A stretch of 64,000 nucleotides of DNA from Aricia agestis (GCF_905147365.1 NC_056412.1:9044001-9108000), one strand, 5' to 3'; counted from the first letter of the stretch, positions 37,568-49,000 are shown. A program made the numbers and translations. Notes: generated from the sequence alone by a model not told the origin.

Positions 37568-37901
37568 ACGTGGGAGAGCCATGCTTCGGCACGAATGGGC
37601 CAGCTCGACCGGAGAAATACCACGTTCTCACAGAAAACCGGCGTGAAACAGCGCTTACGCTGTGTTTGGCCGAGTGAGTGAGTTTACCGGAGGCCCAATC
37701 CCCTACCCTATTCCCTTCCCTACCCTCCCCTATTCGATTCCCTTCCCTTCCTATCCCTACCCTCCCCTATTACCATATTCCCTCTTAAAAGGCCGGCAAC
37801 GCACCTGCAGCTCTTCTGATGCTGCGAGTGTCCATGGGCGACGGAAGTTGCTTTCCATCAGGTGACCCGTTTGCCGCTTTATTTCATAAAAAAAAAAAAA
37901 A
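37568..37901 (+). mobile_element. SINE-like family A, copy 9
   Basis: Plus-strand copy about 500 bp beyond copy 8, with the 3' module GTTTGCCGCTTTATTTCAT and a 14-base A-run. GCTCGTTTGCCC is partly deleted. Confidence 0.9.
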
Positions 37902-38154
37902 CATTAATGTACATTACATCCCGGGATGTATACATTTAATACACCTTTAATACTATGTACTTCCTAAAGTAATAATCGTACAGTAAAAATGTTTAGACGT
38001 AATTTATAGGAAATTTAATGTAGATAATTAATGTAGAATTAAGTAAACAGATATTCTAAATAATTTTCGAGTTACAAGCAAAAACCTTAAAAAGAAACCT
38101 TTTCCCTTCTTCCCCACCACCGGCTCGTGTCCCTCCCTCGGGGACTTTTAGTAA

Positions 38155-38495
38155 TACTAGAGATCGCCCAGTGGTCGAAATTCGACCTTACTTGCAGCGA
38201 CATTTAAGGACTACTAAGTACCTATATTTTGTAAACTGGCCCTTTAAGCATTGTCTAATACTTAAAAGTATCTAAAATTAAATAAAAAAACAATAATCCA
38301 TTTTCAATTTGTCAACTTGTTGTCAACAGACTTCAACCATAAAATATAAAAGAGCATAATTCGTATGTATAGGTTTGTCACTCAAAAATCTGGCATCTTT
38401 TTTTAATAGTAGTGTCGTAGTGTGTGTAACGTTTTATTTGTAAAAAATATATATGATAAAAGCATAATTTTAAAATAATATTGGTTCGATGCACT
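38155..38495 (+). repeat. Dispersed repeat I, copy 1
   Basis: It starts ACTAGAGATCGCCCAGTGGT and contains CAACTTGTTGTCAACAGACT and TTCGATGCACTCCTTA. The same unit lies in a mei-P26 intron at 59223-59605. Confidence 0.75.
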
Positions 38496-38879
38496 CCTTA
38501 GTCTAAGCGATAAGTTGAGAATGGCGAAATATAGAGATAAGGGTCATAAAAATACGTGCGATAGCTCATTAGATTCGGGAAGACGTCTAGAAAAATGTAT
38601 CGGAAGCGAGCACACAAAAAATTGCAAAAGTTATAAGCAAATTAGGTTGCCAAAAAAATAGTATTACGTTTTTTATTAAAAACTCCGAAACTATTAACAT
38701 TTAAGAAGTTTAAAAAAAAGATTCTTAAAGAGGAGGAAATTTCCATTAAAAAATCCTAACTCCCGGAATTCTATCTCTATTATTTATAATTCAAATTTAA
38801 CGCTGAAAGTAAGCCTCCGCGCGGCATTTTTAGGTAGCGCGCGCGGGTTCAAAACCGAACCGAAGACGCACGGCGCCAT

Positions 38880-39095
38880 CTTGTATGAATTTTTGGAACT
38901 AACTTAATTTGAACAAATTTTCGTATTTTCACCCCCTAACAACCCTTTTTTCCTGTAAAAAAGTAGCCTATGTCCTTTCTCGGGCTTTAGACTATCTGTA
39001 TACAAAATTTCATTACAATCGGTTCGGTAGTTTTGGCGTGAAAGCGAGACAGACAGCCAGAGATACTTTCGCATTTATAATATTAGTATAGATAT
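38880..39095 (+). repeat. Dispersed repeat F, copy 2
   Basis: Plus-strand relative of 5940-6160: AAAAAAGTAGCCTATGTCCT, ATTACAATCGGTTCGGTAG, GAAAGCGAGACAGACAGC and a terminal ATAATATTAGTATAGAT. Confidence 0.7.
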
Positions 39096-39250
39096 AAAAT
39101 ACACGAAAAATAAATTATAGCTACTTATATGTATATAGGTATTATTTTAAAAGCGTTATTATTTTTATAAAATAAAAAAAAACTCTGCAAAACAAAATAG
39201 CAACAAAATTTCTTGTGATGCTCTAGCTTCTGACAAAAGTTTTGTTGCTT

Positions 39251-39390
39251 AAACTTTTTAATCGGGACTTAACGCGACTTATTTAAGTAGTAATGCTACT
39301 ACGAGTACATACTTAAGTATGTAAGTAAGTATGTACTCGTAGTAGCATTACTACTTAAATAAGTCGCGTTAAGTCCCGATTAAAAAGTTT
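39251..39390. repeat. Near-perfect 140-bp palindrome
   Basis: AAACTTTTTAATCGGGACTT to the exact complement at 39371-39390, with arms of over 60 bp and a short AAGTATGTAAG centre near 39320. Confidence 0.85.
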
Positions 39391-39934
39391 AATTATAATG
39401 CAACGCGAAAGTTTAAAATGTTATCTTAAAGTTTTGTTGCATCAAAAGAGTCTGACACTTTATAAAACCAGTTCAAAATGATGTAATACAAAATAAGTAT
39501 ATTATATTAAGTATAAGGGCCAACCCACACGTACCACAACCACACGACAACCACAACCACACCACGTGGTCGGGCGTATATTTCGTATTGTAAATGAACT
39601 GGACCATTCACACGTACCATTTTGCAGTCGTTGTCGACCACTTGTATGATACCAATTACATCGCAACCACGGCCGACCACATCGCAACCACAACGTTGCG
39701 TCGATGCAACGACCCCCCTCCGTTTCATTGACTTTCGTACTGACGACAACGCAACCACGTCGGCATTTTGTTGGTACCACTAATTGATAATAGAATTTAA
39801 GTTAAATAAGACTAATTTTAGTTACCTTTCGGCTTTCTCACCTTTTCTCACCTGTTACCTGCCCGTGTCACACGTAGAGCTTCACAAAAACTTAAATATC
39901 TGATCGCTGTAGGATCTAGGACCATAATATGACC

Positions 39935-40078
<144 letters not shown>

Positions 40079-40106
40079 AACATCTCTTACTGTTGTCCTA
40101 AGCTTC

Positions 40107-40568
40107 CTCAAAAAGAATCGTGATGATCAGCCAGCAGCGTCCCAACCCAGCAATAAGGCGAACTCATCCTCCGCAAGTGAACGACTCCAAGCATCACGGG
40201 AGAACAAAAGAGAGGATGAGAAAAATGAAATTAAAAAGTGTCTAAACTCAATGGCCAAATTAAAAGCGTTTGTAGGCTCCATCAAAAAAGTACTTCATCG
40301 TGAAAGAATGATCGAGGATAAAAACACCCTTTCTCGGATCAAGGCTTCGTCACAAACAAATCGGCAGGCCTTAGCAATGGAGGCTTTTTTGAGGGAACCA
40401 TCTACACAAACACCGGCAAATAAAAACAAAAGATATAGGGCCGATCTCGGGCAAGTGCTCCCGCCAAAACTCAGACTGGCCCAGAACCCCGAAGATCATA
40501 ATATAATAAATGCCTTCCTCGAGTTCCAGGCGATACTTATTATTGCTCTTAAGCAAATAAGACCATAA
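40107..40568 (+). CDS. Unrecognised charged ORF upstream of the viral-type helicase
   Basis: The frame ending at 40568 is open leftward to near the (CA)n tract; its first ATG is at 40251 (105 codons). The product is Lys/Arg/Gln-rich with a helical-looking stretch (DEKNEIKKCLNSMAKLKAF) and no domain I recognise. About 115 bp separate its stop from the MITE that interrupts the helicase frame, and that gap is in a different frame. It could be an independent gag-like ORF, a 5' piece of the same viral element after a frameshift, or unrelated transposon sequence. I do not assign a function. Confidence 0.35.
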   Translation, partial: LKKNRDDQPAASQPSNKANSSSASERLQASRENKREDEKNEIKKCLNSMAKLKAFVGSIKKVLHRERMIEDKNTLSRIKASSQTNRQALAMEAFLREPSTQTPANKNKRYRADLGQVLPPKLRLAQNPEDHNIINAFLEFQAILIIALKQIRP

Positions 40569-40682
40569 AGCTTTTGACCTGCAATAAGATCATGCAGGCC
40601 TATCAGCGGAAAAATCAAAAGCTGTTAGAAGTGACACTCGAGGATGCAAAAGCTGCCATATACGACAATGTCACCTCCACAA

Positions 40683-40858
40683 CACGGCCGTAGCTAGGGG
40701 GGGGGCATTGTGGGGCAATGCCCTACCTTAAAATCATAATGCCCTACCTTAAAAATACCAAAACCAAAGAAAATCAATCAATTATGTTTTTTTTTTACTT
40801 CCGCCCTACCTGTAACCAATGCTGCCCTACCTCAAATCTGACTTTAGCTACAGCCCTG
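40683..40858. mobile_element. 176-bp hAT-type MITE with 8-bp target duplication
   Basis: The ends CACGGCCGTAGCTA and the complement CAGGGCTGTAGCTA are inverted (12 of 14 match). The 8-mer CTCCACAA flanks both sides exactly (40675-40682 and 40859-40866). An 8-bp duplication with CAGGG-like ends is characteristic of the hAT superfamily. Internally GCCCTACCT is repeated. It interrupts the reading frame that leads into the helicase ORF. Confidence 0.85.
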
Positions 40859-40880
40859 CTCCACAATAATTGCCGGGGCG

Positions 40881-41930
40881 ATGACAGGGCAGTATATGGC
40901 GGCATTAAGTGCCGACTGCGGATTCGTGGTTCTGGACGAGGATGAGACAAAACGCACGGGAACACTCAAATTTATCACAAAATCTGAGGATCCAATAGTG
41001 GTAATAGCGGAATGTACCAGAATAATGCTGGAAGACAGGATACTAGAAATGGCAGAAGTCCTATCTGGGGACCCCGAATCCAGCATGGACTGGGACATAT
41101 TCGCGAAACCTATCAACTACTCGTGGGTCAATGGGGTTCCTGGATGTGGGAAGACAACTTGGATCATTAGTAACTTCAATGAGGAAACAGACGTTATAAT
41201 AACAATGACAATCGAAGCAGCCGAGGATCTAAAGCAAAGGCTATCGCTACGAACTGGCAACAAAGTTAAAGATAAAGTTCGTACCATGGCCTCTTTGCTG
41301 GTAAATGGGACAAAAAGAACCTACAAAAGGTTGTTAGTTGACGAGGCCCTCATGAACCATTTCGGCTCAATCGTCATGGCGAATCAGTTAACAAGCGCCA
41401 ACGATATCATCCTCATTGGAGATATTAACCAACTTCCGTTTATAGAGCGTGAAAACCTCTTTAAACTTAATTACACTCGTCCAAACCTGGTAACCAACAT
41501 CACCCAGGAGTTGTCTTGCACACACAGGAGCCCTATGGATGTGGCATACGCCTTAAGCATGGTCTATAATAACATCTATTCATCAAAGGAAATTGTGCGG
41601 TCCCTAAAGCTAATGAAGTATACAGGAGCGAGAATACCTAAAACCGATCTAAATACCCTGTATCTTGTTCACACACAAGAGGAGAAAGCAGCCCTCACTA
41701 ATACAGGCTATGGATCGGGAACGGACTCTCGCGTCCTCACAATCCATGAAGCTCAGGGATTAACGAGTCCTTCGGTGATCATCATACAGACCAAGTCCCG
41801 AAAGCTGGCAATCCATGACAGCGTTCCTCATGCAGTTGTAGCTATATCCCGGCACACTAACACCTGTGTCTATTTCACTGACACTGATGGAGACGCTGTG
41901 GCAAGGAAACATATAGTGATTTTTTTCTGA
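40881..41930 (+). CDS. Endogenous viral-type superfamily 1 RNA helicase ORF
   Basis: This 349-codon frame has the ordered motifs of the alphavirus-like (viral helicase 1) family. Walker A GVPGCGKTT is at residues 85-93, the Walker B region LLVDEA at 151-156, GDINQLP at 180-186, the Arg-containing block LSCTHRSP at 211-218, motif V TIHEAQG at 287-293 and motif VI VAISRHT at 320-326. In positive-strand RNA viruses this enzyme unwinds RNA inside a replicase polyprotein. No methyltransferase or RNA polymerase is visible beside it. The first ATG here follows a hAT MITE, and the upstream frame is open before the MITE, so this start is probably not original. The core is undisturbed by stops, which argues for recent acquisition or constraint. 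An endogenous copy from an insect virga/nege-like virus is my inference; a transposon-borne or domesticated helicase is possible. Confidence 0.85.
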   Translation: MTGQYMAALSADCGFVVLDEDETKRTGTLKFITKSEDPIVVIAECTRIMLEDRILEMAEVLSGDPESSMDWDIFAKPINYSWVNGVPGCGKTTWIISNFNEETDVIITMTIEAAEDLKQRLSLRTGNKVKDKVRTMASLLVNGTKRTYKRLLVDEALMNHFGSIVMANQLTSANDIILIGDINQLPFIERENLFKLNYTRPNLVTNITQELSCTHRSPMDVAYALSMVYNNIYSSKEIVRSLKLMKYTGARIPKTDLNTLYLVHTQEEKAALTNTGYGSGTDSRVLTIHEAQGLTSPSVIIIQTKSRKLAIHDSVPHAVVAISRHTNTCVYFTDTDGDAVARKHIVIFF

Positions 41931-42600
41931 AGCATTCGAGGTAAATGCTACCAAAAAATAAGATTTCGCATCAGGTTATACCCTGGATCCGAAGGTACCC
42001 AACAGAACTTTTGAATCCTTATAGATACGGGTTCGGGGATTTCGGCGTTGTTTAAAGAACTGAAAGCATAAGCCAACACATCAATTTATTTGATCATCAT
42101 CATCAAAATGATAATTATGCCATGGGTCATCACATTATGACCCAATTATTGATGTTTTTCGTGATATTTTGCATCGAAGCAGATGTTTTTGGTGATTATT
42201 TCGCTCTTTGAGGACCGATTTTCAAAATTCTTGTGTTGTTGTATAGGATATAATCTTGATTTTGTATAATAATTACGAAAATGGTGAGCTGATGATGGGA
42301 TCTATGAGCAATCGAGGGAAATCCTTGAAATTTATCAAAAGACTCATAGTGGTTAAAATGTTGTTTCTAGTAACTTAAACATATGTTACGAATAAGAGAA
42401 AGTTCATACGAAGGTGTCTCTTGGTCCAAAGGCACTGAACAGAAGTCCTGAACCTTTAAAGATTTAAATTGCAGCATCGCTTAGATAACTGCAAGCATTT
42501 ACCACAATTTCGCTTACAGTAACATAATGTGAATAGTTAACATTCGTAGTGGTTATCTACGCATAAAGCCTTATCTTGTAGATAACTAAAAAGAGTGAAA
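41931..42600. other. Non-coding trailer after the helicase ORF
   Basis: No long frame. Two loosely similar blocks (about 41983-42070, GAAGGTACCCAACAGAACTT; and 42410-42500, GGCACTGAACAGAAGTCCTG) suggest a decayed tandem duplication. Whether it belongs to the helicase unit is unknown. Confidence 0.4.
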
Positions 42601-43000
42601 TTATTATTTTTAACAAAAAATTAAAACCGACTTCCAAGGTAAAGACAATAATAATATGAACTAAAAAGTATTAAATAACTCTTACTCTTTAATAGTGCCT
42701 TTTTCAGAATTTGTCTAAATCTCAACTATTTCTGTACATACTACAGTCTTCATTACTTTGAAGTCGGTACCAGTCCCAAAAGCTTCAGATATTCTGACAT
42801 TGACTGAACTCACGATAAAAAATTAGCTGGTACCGACTTCAAAGTAATGAAGACTGTAGTATGTACAGAAATAGTTGAGATTTAGACAAATTCTGAAAAA
42901 GGCACTATTATAGAGTAAGAGTTATTTAATACTTTTTAGTTCATATTATTATTGTCTTTACCTTGGAAGTCGGTTAATTTTTTGTTAAAAATAATAATTA
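42600..43000. repeat. Foldback element J, copy 1
   Basis: Arms of about 185 bp begin TTATTATTTTTAACAAAAAA, include CCGACTTCCAAGGTAAAGAC and ATTACTTTGAAGTCGGTACC, and return in inverted order around a 50-bp centre. Close relative of 44760-45172. Confidence 0.85.
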
Positions 43001-43429
43001 TTCAGTGTGCATCTCATGAATTTAAATAACCAATTTTATTAATTTATAACTTAAACAATGCTTATTTAATTATTTACTCCTAAATAAAATATTCGTAGTA
43101 TTCGCTTATTCGTAAATATTCGTATTCGTAAATAAAACTAGTAATAATCCTAATTTTAAATAGCAAATTTTAAAAGACCCATCTAACGGCATATTATAGT
43201 ACTGCTTATCTGTTTGATAGTCAGTGAACGGTTCATTGCGTATTCAGAAACGCAGTGACAGATAACCAACGTTTATCCTATACATAACTTTATTGTATCA
43301 ATAGCTAATGAAAGTTTAACTGGTAACTTCAGAAACAGGGCATTAGACTATTTATCAGAACTTTTGTTCTATTATGTAGTATAAATACGTTTTAAGTAGG
43401 ATAATTACGTTTATTATATTATGGGAACT

Positions 43430-44215
43430 AATTTTTGAGCAGTTATTTAAATATTTGAGATTTAAATAACTGCTCAAAAATTTATTATGATCAGTTTAAA
43501 AAAATATTGAGCAGTTATTTATTTTTTTGGCGGTTGATTAATTATTGCGACTGTAAAACATGGACAGTAATAAAAAAATAATTGAGCAGTTCAATAACTG
43601 AATGAGCGGCAAAAATGATGGAATGAGCGGTTCGATAAATGAATAAGCGGTAAAAATGATGGAATGAGCGGTTCGATAACGACTTAACAGAAGGCCTACT
43701 TATACACGGATAACGCAGCGGGGGGACGCGGGGGCGCAGCCCCCCCGAAAGGGGGGTTCGGAGGGCGCAGCCCCCCGCCAAAACAAAAACAAACACAATC
43801 CAGAAAGTCCAAGAGTATGTTAGGTTAGGCTAGAACTTAGACCACAACACAGAGGGAGCCGAGCGAGCGAAGCGAGCGTGCTGCGACAGCAGCCGGCGAC
43901 CGTCTTACTTTCGCTTTATAATGGTACGGAACCCTCCATGGGCGAGTTCCACTCGCACTTGGCCGATTTTATTATATTTTACCGCCTCATTGTTTAAAGA
44001 ACTGCTTAGAATGAGATTTCTTACTGACAAATTCCGATTCGTTACACGTAACCGCTCATTCATTAATTTTTACCGCTCATTTAATTATTTTACTGTTCAA
44101 TTATGTTTTCAATTGATTGATTCAAATGAGTTGTATAAAATAATGAAATGGATCTTTCATTATTTTATACAACTCATTTTTGTTTACTTTACTGCTTAGT
44201 TTAAACTGCTAAACT
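43430..44215. mobile_element. Putative unclassified element with subterminal repeats and a GC core
   Basis: AGCAGTTATTTA and ATGAGCGGTTCGATAA motifs repeat on the left (43436-43690) and recur inverted on the right (ACCGCTCATTCATT, TTACTGTTCAATTA, about 44048-44110). The middle holds a G/C block at 43718-43785 (GGGGGGACGCGGGGGCGCAG and GAAAGGGGGGTTCGGAGGGC). No transposase. I infer one element from the mirrored motifs; the boundaries are approximate. Confidence 0.5.
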
Positions 44216-44550
44216 AGTTATTAAACGTGCCATTTATAATTTTTAACTTACCAAAACTGCAATTTACAACTGCCCCTTTAAATATGTGCCTTATAATATT
44301 AATATTTAATATAATAAATAAGTACATCTTTGTATCTTCATAAATTGTTTAAAATTCTCGTGTCACAACCTTAGTTACCTTATTCCTCCGAAACGGTTTT
44401 ACTGATTAATGATTATACTTACTCCTATTAATCCTTCGATCACGGATTCTTGGAAATCTATTGTTATTCTATTGTGTCTCGCTCACCAGTGAGCTTGTAA
44501 TAAGATACGTAGAATAATATACAGGTGTATTTTTCTACGTATATAGTTTA

Positions 44551-44741
44551 CTAAGGTTCACTCGGCGTAACTGGGCGGTAGGGGTCACTGACTCCCTGTC
44601 AAAAGCTTGTCATTTTCTATATAAACCGCGATTGACAATAAGGTGTCCGATGTTGTCAATCGCGGCTTTGTAAAGAAAATGACATGTTTTTGACAGAAAG
44701 TCAATGACCGCTACCGCCCAGTTACGCCGAGTGAACCTTAG
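44551..44741. repeat. Palindromic MITE, 191 bp
   Basis: CTAAGGTTCACTCGGCGTAA returns exactly inverted at the right end. Inner arms (CTGTCAAAAGCTTGTCATTT, ATTGACAA) enclose a centre near 44645. Fragments of the same sequence appear near 14517 and at 36130-36250. Confidence 0.8.
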
Positions 44742-44759
44742 GTAACTAAAAAGAGTGAA

Positions 44760-45172
44760 ATTATTATTTTTAACAAAAACTTACAACCGACTTCCAAGGT
44801 CAAAACAATAATAACATCCTTATAATATAAACTAAAAAGTATTAAATAATTTTTCCTATCTAATATTGCCTTTTTCCGAATTCGGCTAAAACTCAACTAT
44901 TTCTGTACTCAATCTTCATAATTTTGAAGTCGGTGCCAGTTAAAAAAATTTCAAATATTCTGGCAGACTGAAGATTCAGCTAAGTACCTATATCTGGTAC
45001 CGACTTCAAAATGATGAAGATTGAGTACAGAAATAGTTGAGTTTTAGCCGAATTCGGAAAAAGGCACTATTAGATAGGAAAAATTATTTAATACTTTTTA
45101 GTTCATATTATAAGGATGTTATTATTGCTTTGACCTTGGAAGTCAGTTTTAAGTTTTTGTTAAAAATAATTG
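44760..45172. repeat. Foldback element J, copy 2
   Basis: Same architecture and arm sequence as 42600-43000, with an additional ACATCCTTATA block in each arm and diverged positions. The two copies sit 1.8 kb apart. Confidence 0.85.
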
Positions 45173-45570
45173 CTATAGTTGTAAGCCGTACGGCGTGCGT
45201 GTGTTTTCCTCTCCCTTCTCTCTCTCAAGCCGGCGCCAGGCATGGGCTTCAAAGTTTGAGCAAACTTTGCACAAATTGGAAAATGCCAGCAATTAATTTG
45301 CACAAATAGGCAAATGTCAGTGCCACACTTGGCGAATTTGCGTATTTGATCACATGTCTGGCGCCCGCCTCATAGAAAGCAAGTCAGTTATGAATTTTTT
45401 TATTGTTTTTTTTTTTATATTTAACTTCTTTCCATCCGGGTGTCCCTTGACACTTCTCAAGTTTTTTTTTTATCGTAGGCAAATGACATAACTTTATTAA
45501 ACGTGCTATTTTGTATTTTCACCAAATCTCCATCAAAAGTTGACTTGAAGTAAGATTTGAAAATAAAGTG

Positions 45571-45690
45571 CTCCAAGGCTTTAAATGAACATGGACGGGG
45601 CGCTGCTGGTGGAGAACTGTCAAAAATGACGTTTTTGTATGATAGCAGCGTTAACTCCTTTTCTTGCCACGTTCATTTAAAGCCTGGTCG
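45571..45690. repeat. Inverted repeat, 120 bp
   Basis: CCAAGGCTTTAAATGAACAT pairs with the complement of GTTCATTTAAAGCCTGG at the right. The centre contains GCGCTGCTGG...GATAGCAGCG. MITE-like. Confidence 0.65.
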
Positions 45691-45699
45691 AGCTTTTAT

Positions 45700-46091
45700 T
45701 TTTATAAACTTTTATAAAATGAAAAAAATTGTTTTTCCGCCTGTACTTGACACTGGCAATGGCGTACTTATAATTATAGCTGTAGCGCCAAAAAAAAAAT
45801 GCTGTCACTGACCTAATGACAGCTCTCAATTCACAGCTGAGGTTGTTTACTTTTTATTCGCGAATCGCGATAATATTTGCATGTTTATGTTGAAAAGTAG
45901 CGGGCTAGCGGCTCTCTTTATTGAGGTCAAATATTCATTTTTACTGTGAGTGCTAACCGACAAGTATCTTTCGTGTAATATATAACTGGAAATACTCTTG
46001 TGTTTATCAGTGTACGTAAAAACAAATTCCTATAAACGTTACATTTAATTTCGTATTGAAAAGTTTTTACTCTTCTCAGATTTAGTACACC
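45700..46091 (+). other. AMDHD2 upstream region
   Basis: This stretch upstream of the AMDHD2 start holds the presumed promoter and 5' UTR. I cannot place the transcription start; no TATA box is convincing. No TIR element is visible in the last 250 bp before the ATG. Confidence 0.4.
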
Positions 46092-49000
46092 ATGAAAGCA
46101 AAATCAGGTTTAACCCGATTCCATAACTGCCAGATCCTACGCGATGGTAAAATTATAAAAGAAGATTTGTGGATAAGGGATGGGAAAATAGTGAATCCTG
46201 AACAAGTATTCTATATAGAACAAGTGGAGGAAGACGTTAGAATTGATGCCGAGAATTTTCTCATAGCTCCAGGCTTTATTGATATTCAAATAAATGGTAA
46301 GGTGCCTATGATTTTGTTACTTTGTACACTTGTACCTCTCTAGGTTAAAGTTAACTCTGGAATAAATATACATGTTATCTTATTCGTATTTTTTACCAAG
46401 TTTATTCTGTTATATTATCTAAGGTGGATGGGGAGTGGATTTTTCGTTTGACTCGGAAAATGTTGAAGAAGGGGTAGACAAAGTAGCTAAGCAGCTCTTG
46501 GCTCATGGTATCACATCTTTTTGCCCCACAATGGTAACTTCTGACACTGAAAAATATACCAAAATACTGCCAAGGATTCATAAGAAGCAGGGAGGTAAAC
46601 ATGGTGCTACGGTGCTCGGAGTTCACTTGGAAGGACCTTTTATCAATACTACAAAGAAGGGTGCTCACGCTGATGTTTTTATAAAAAATCCTGAAAAGGT
46701 AATTTTATTTTAATATAACACAAATAAAATATTTACAATAACTTATACGTGGGAGAGCCATGCTTCGGCACGAATGGGCCGGCTCGACCGGAGAAATACC
46801 ACGTTCTCACAGAAAACCGGCGTGAAACAGCGCTTGCGCTGTGTTTCACTGAGTGAGTGAGTTTACCTGAGGCCCAATGCCCTACCCTATTCCCTTCCCT
46901 ACCTTCCCCTATTCCCTTCCCTTCCCTACCCTCCCCTATTTCCTTCCCTTCCCTACCTTCCCCTATTCCCTTCCCTTCCCTTCCCTACCCTCCCCTATTT
47001 CCTTCCCTTCCCTACCCTCCCCTATTTCCTTCCCTTCCCTACCCTCCCCCTATTACCCTATTCCCTCTTAAAAGGCCGGCAACGCACCTACAGCTCTTCT
47101 GATGCTGCGAGTGTCCATGGGCGACGGAAGTTGCTTTCCATCAGGTGACCCGTTTGCTCGTTTGCCCCCTTATTTCATAAAAAAAGCATCCAGTCACAAA
47201 ATCCATGCCGTATTAAAAAAATTATACTTGTTCATAAAAAAAACAGATCAAAAATACAGTTATACTTATCACAGACTGAATTTAACTAGGCCAATGAACT
47301 TGTTATCAGTGTTGACTGTTGACATTTACTGTAAGTAAATACTATCTCATGTTTAATGCCTACCTAAACAAGTACTTAGGCAAATAGTTTTCATCACAAT
47401 AATATTTAAAGTACTCAAATGCCACTTTGAAATTGCAAAACAAACTTTACTGTGTTTCAGGGCTTAGATACTGTATTGGAGACATATGGTGCAATTGACA
47501 ATGTTATTATAGTTACTTTAGCACCGGAATTGCCTGGCGCACTAGATGCTATAAAGGGCCTCACAAAAATGGGTGTCAGAGTAGCTGTTGGACACTCCGC
47601 TGCTAGCTTAGCTGAAGGGGAAGAAGCAATTAAATGTGGCGCAAATTTGATAACACATCTATTTAACGCTATGCTACCAGTAAGTGTTAATTTTTTTATG
47701 ATTTTATAGATATTATATTTGCAAAGAATTTATTTGCAAAATCTTTAATTAAAAATCACTATACAGGGTGCTATTAAACCTTCCGGCCAGATTTCGATGT
47801 TGATCCTTTTAAAAATAAAAATACACGTATTTTTTCTTTTATAATCACTCAGTACTAAAATCTTGAGAAATAGCTTCCGAAAGTTTTCCAAAAAAACACC
47901 AGATGGACACTACGCGCCGCCGGTGCGTGCTCCCGAGCCTCCCCCCGCGCCACCCCCCGCGTCATCCCCGCTCTACCCACCGCGGCGAAGTGACCGTTCT
48001 GCAACGATTTTAAGTGGGATAAAATGTGTTATTGTAAAAAAATTAACACCCTATTTTATGGCTTAAATGGACTCACCTAATGACACCTAATCCCTTAAAA
48101 AAATTGGCCGGTACGTTTAATTGCACCCTGTATAAGTGTAATCTGAAACTAATAGAGCTAAAACAAAATGGCTAGTTTGATGGCCATAGAGTCCTGAGTG
48201 TTGACTTTGCTAAATCGAACCTAAATTCTTAATCTACTTAATTTTAGTTCCACCACCGAGACCCAGGTTTGGTCGGTCTACTGGCGTCTACCACTGATAA
48301 GCAAGTGTACTACGGCATCATAGCGGACGGCATACACACGCACCCTGCGGCGCTGCGAATAGCGTGCAGAACTAACAAGGAAGGTCAGTCCAACATTATC
48401 CTTACGCTAAGGTTCATATTCACGAACATCCGACATCTCTGCCGACGCGCGCACGCATATTTCCAGATCAGTTTGTACTTAAATAATAGAACAATAGAGG
48501 TGAATACGTGACACTGACTCTACGCCAGTGTGAGTTGAGCAACTGTTGATATAATTCACAGTGTATCAGAATAAGATGGTTAGAGTACTAATATTTTTAT
48601 TTGTAAGAGTATTTATATTTGGCACTGACCTCTAGCTCGGGGTGTTAAAGGTTATTGACATATTTTGACGCCAAACTTTTACATGCAACGTAATTAAAAA
48701 TAAAAATATATTTCCAACTTATACGCAATGCGAACTTAGATCAGTGCTTTGCACTAAAGTGTTATATATTTATTTTATGCTGCATTAGTCCTCATAATTA
48801 TTGGTTATCATAATATCTTGTTAAGCAAACCCAGTTCTACCGGTTATGAAAGGAAATTTATATTCATTTTTACACTTGAAAATAAGCCCCTAATTGTTTA
48901 ATTTTAAAACATAGATACATTACTACATTATATTTCCGAGGGTCTGGCCTAACTAAAACAACAATATCTTAAAATTTTCTCGATAGAAAAAAGTCACAAA

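Noticed and set aside
47863..48066. Pro-rich 67-codon frame in AMDHD2 intron 3
   Set aside because: It lies wholly inside the TA-flanked MITE and has no splice connection.
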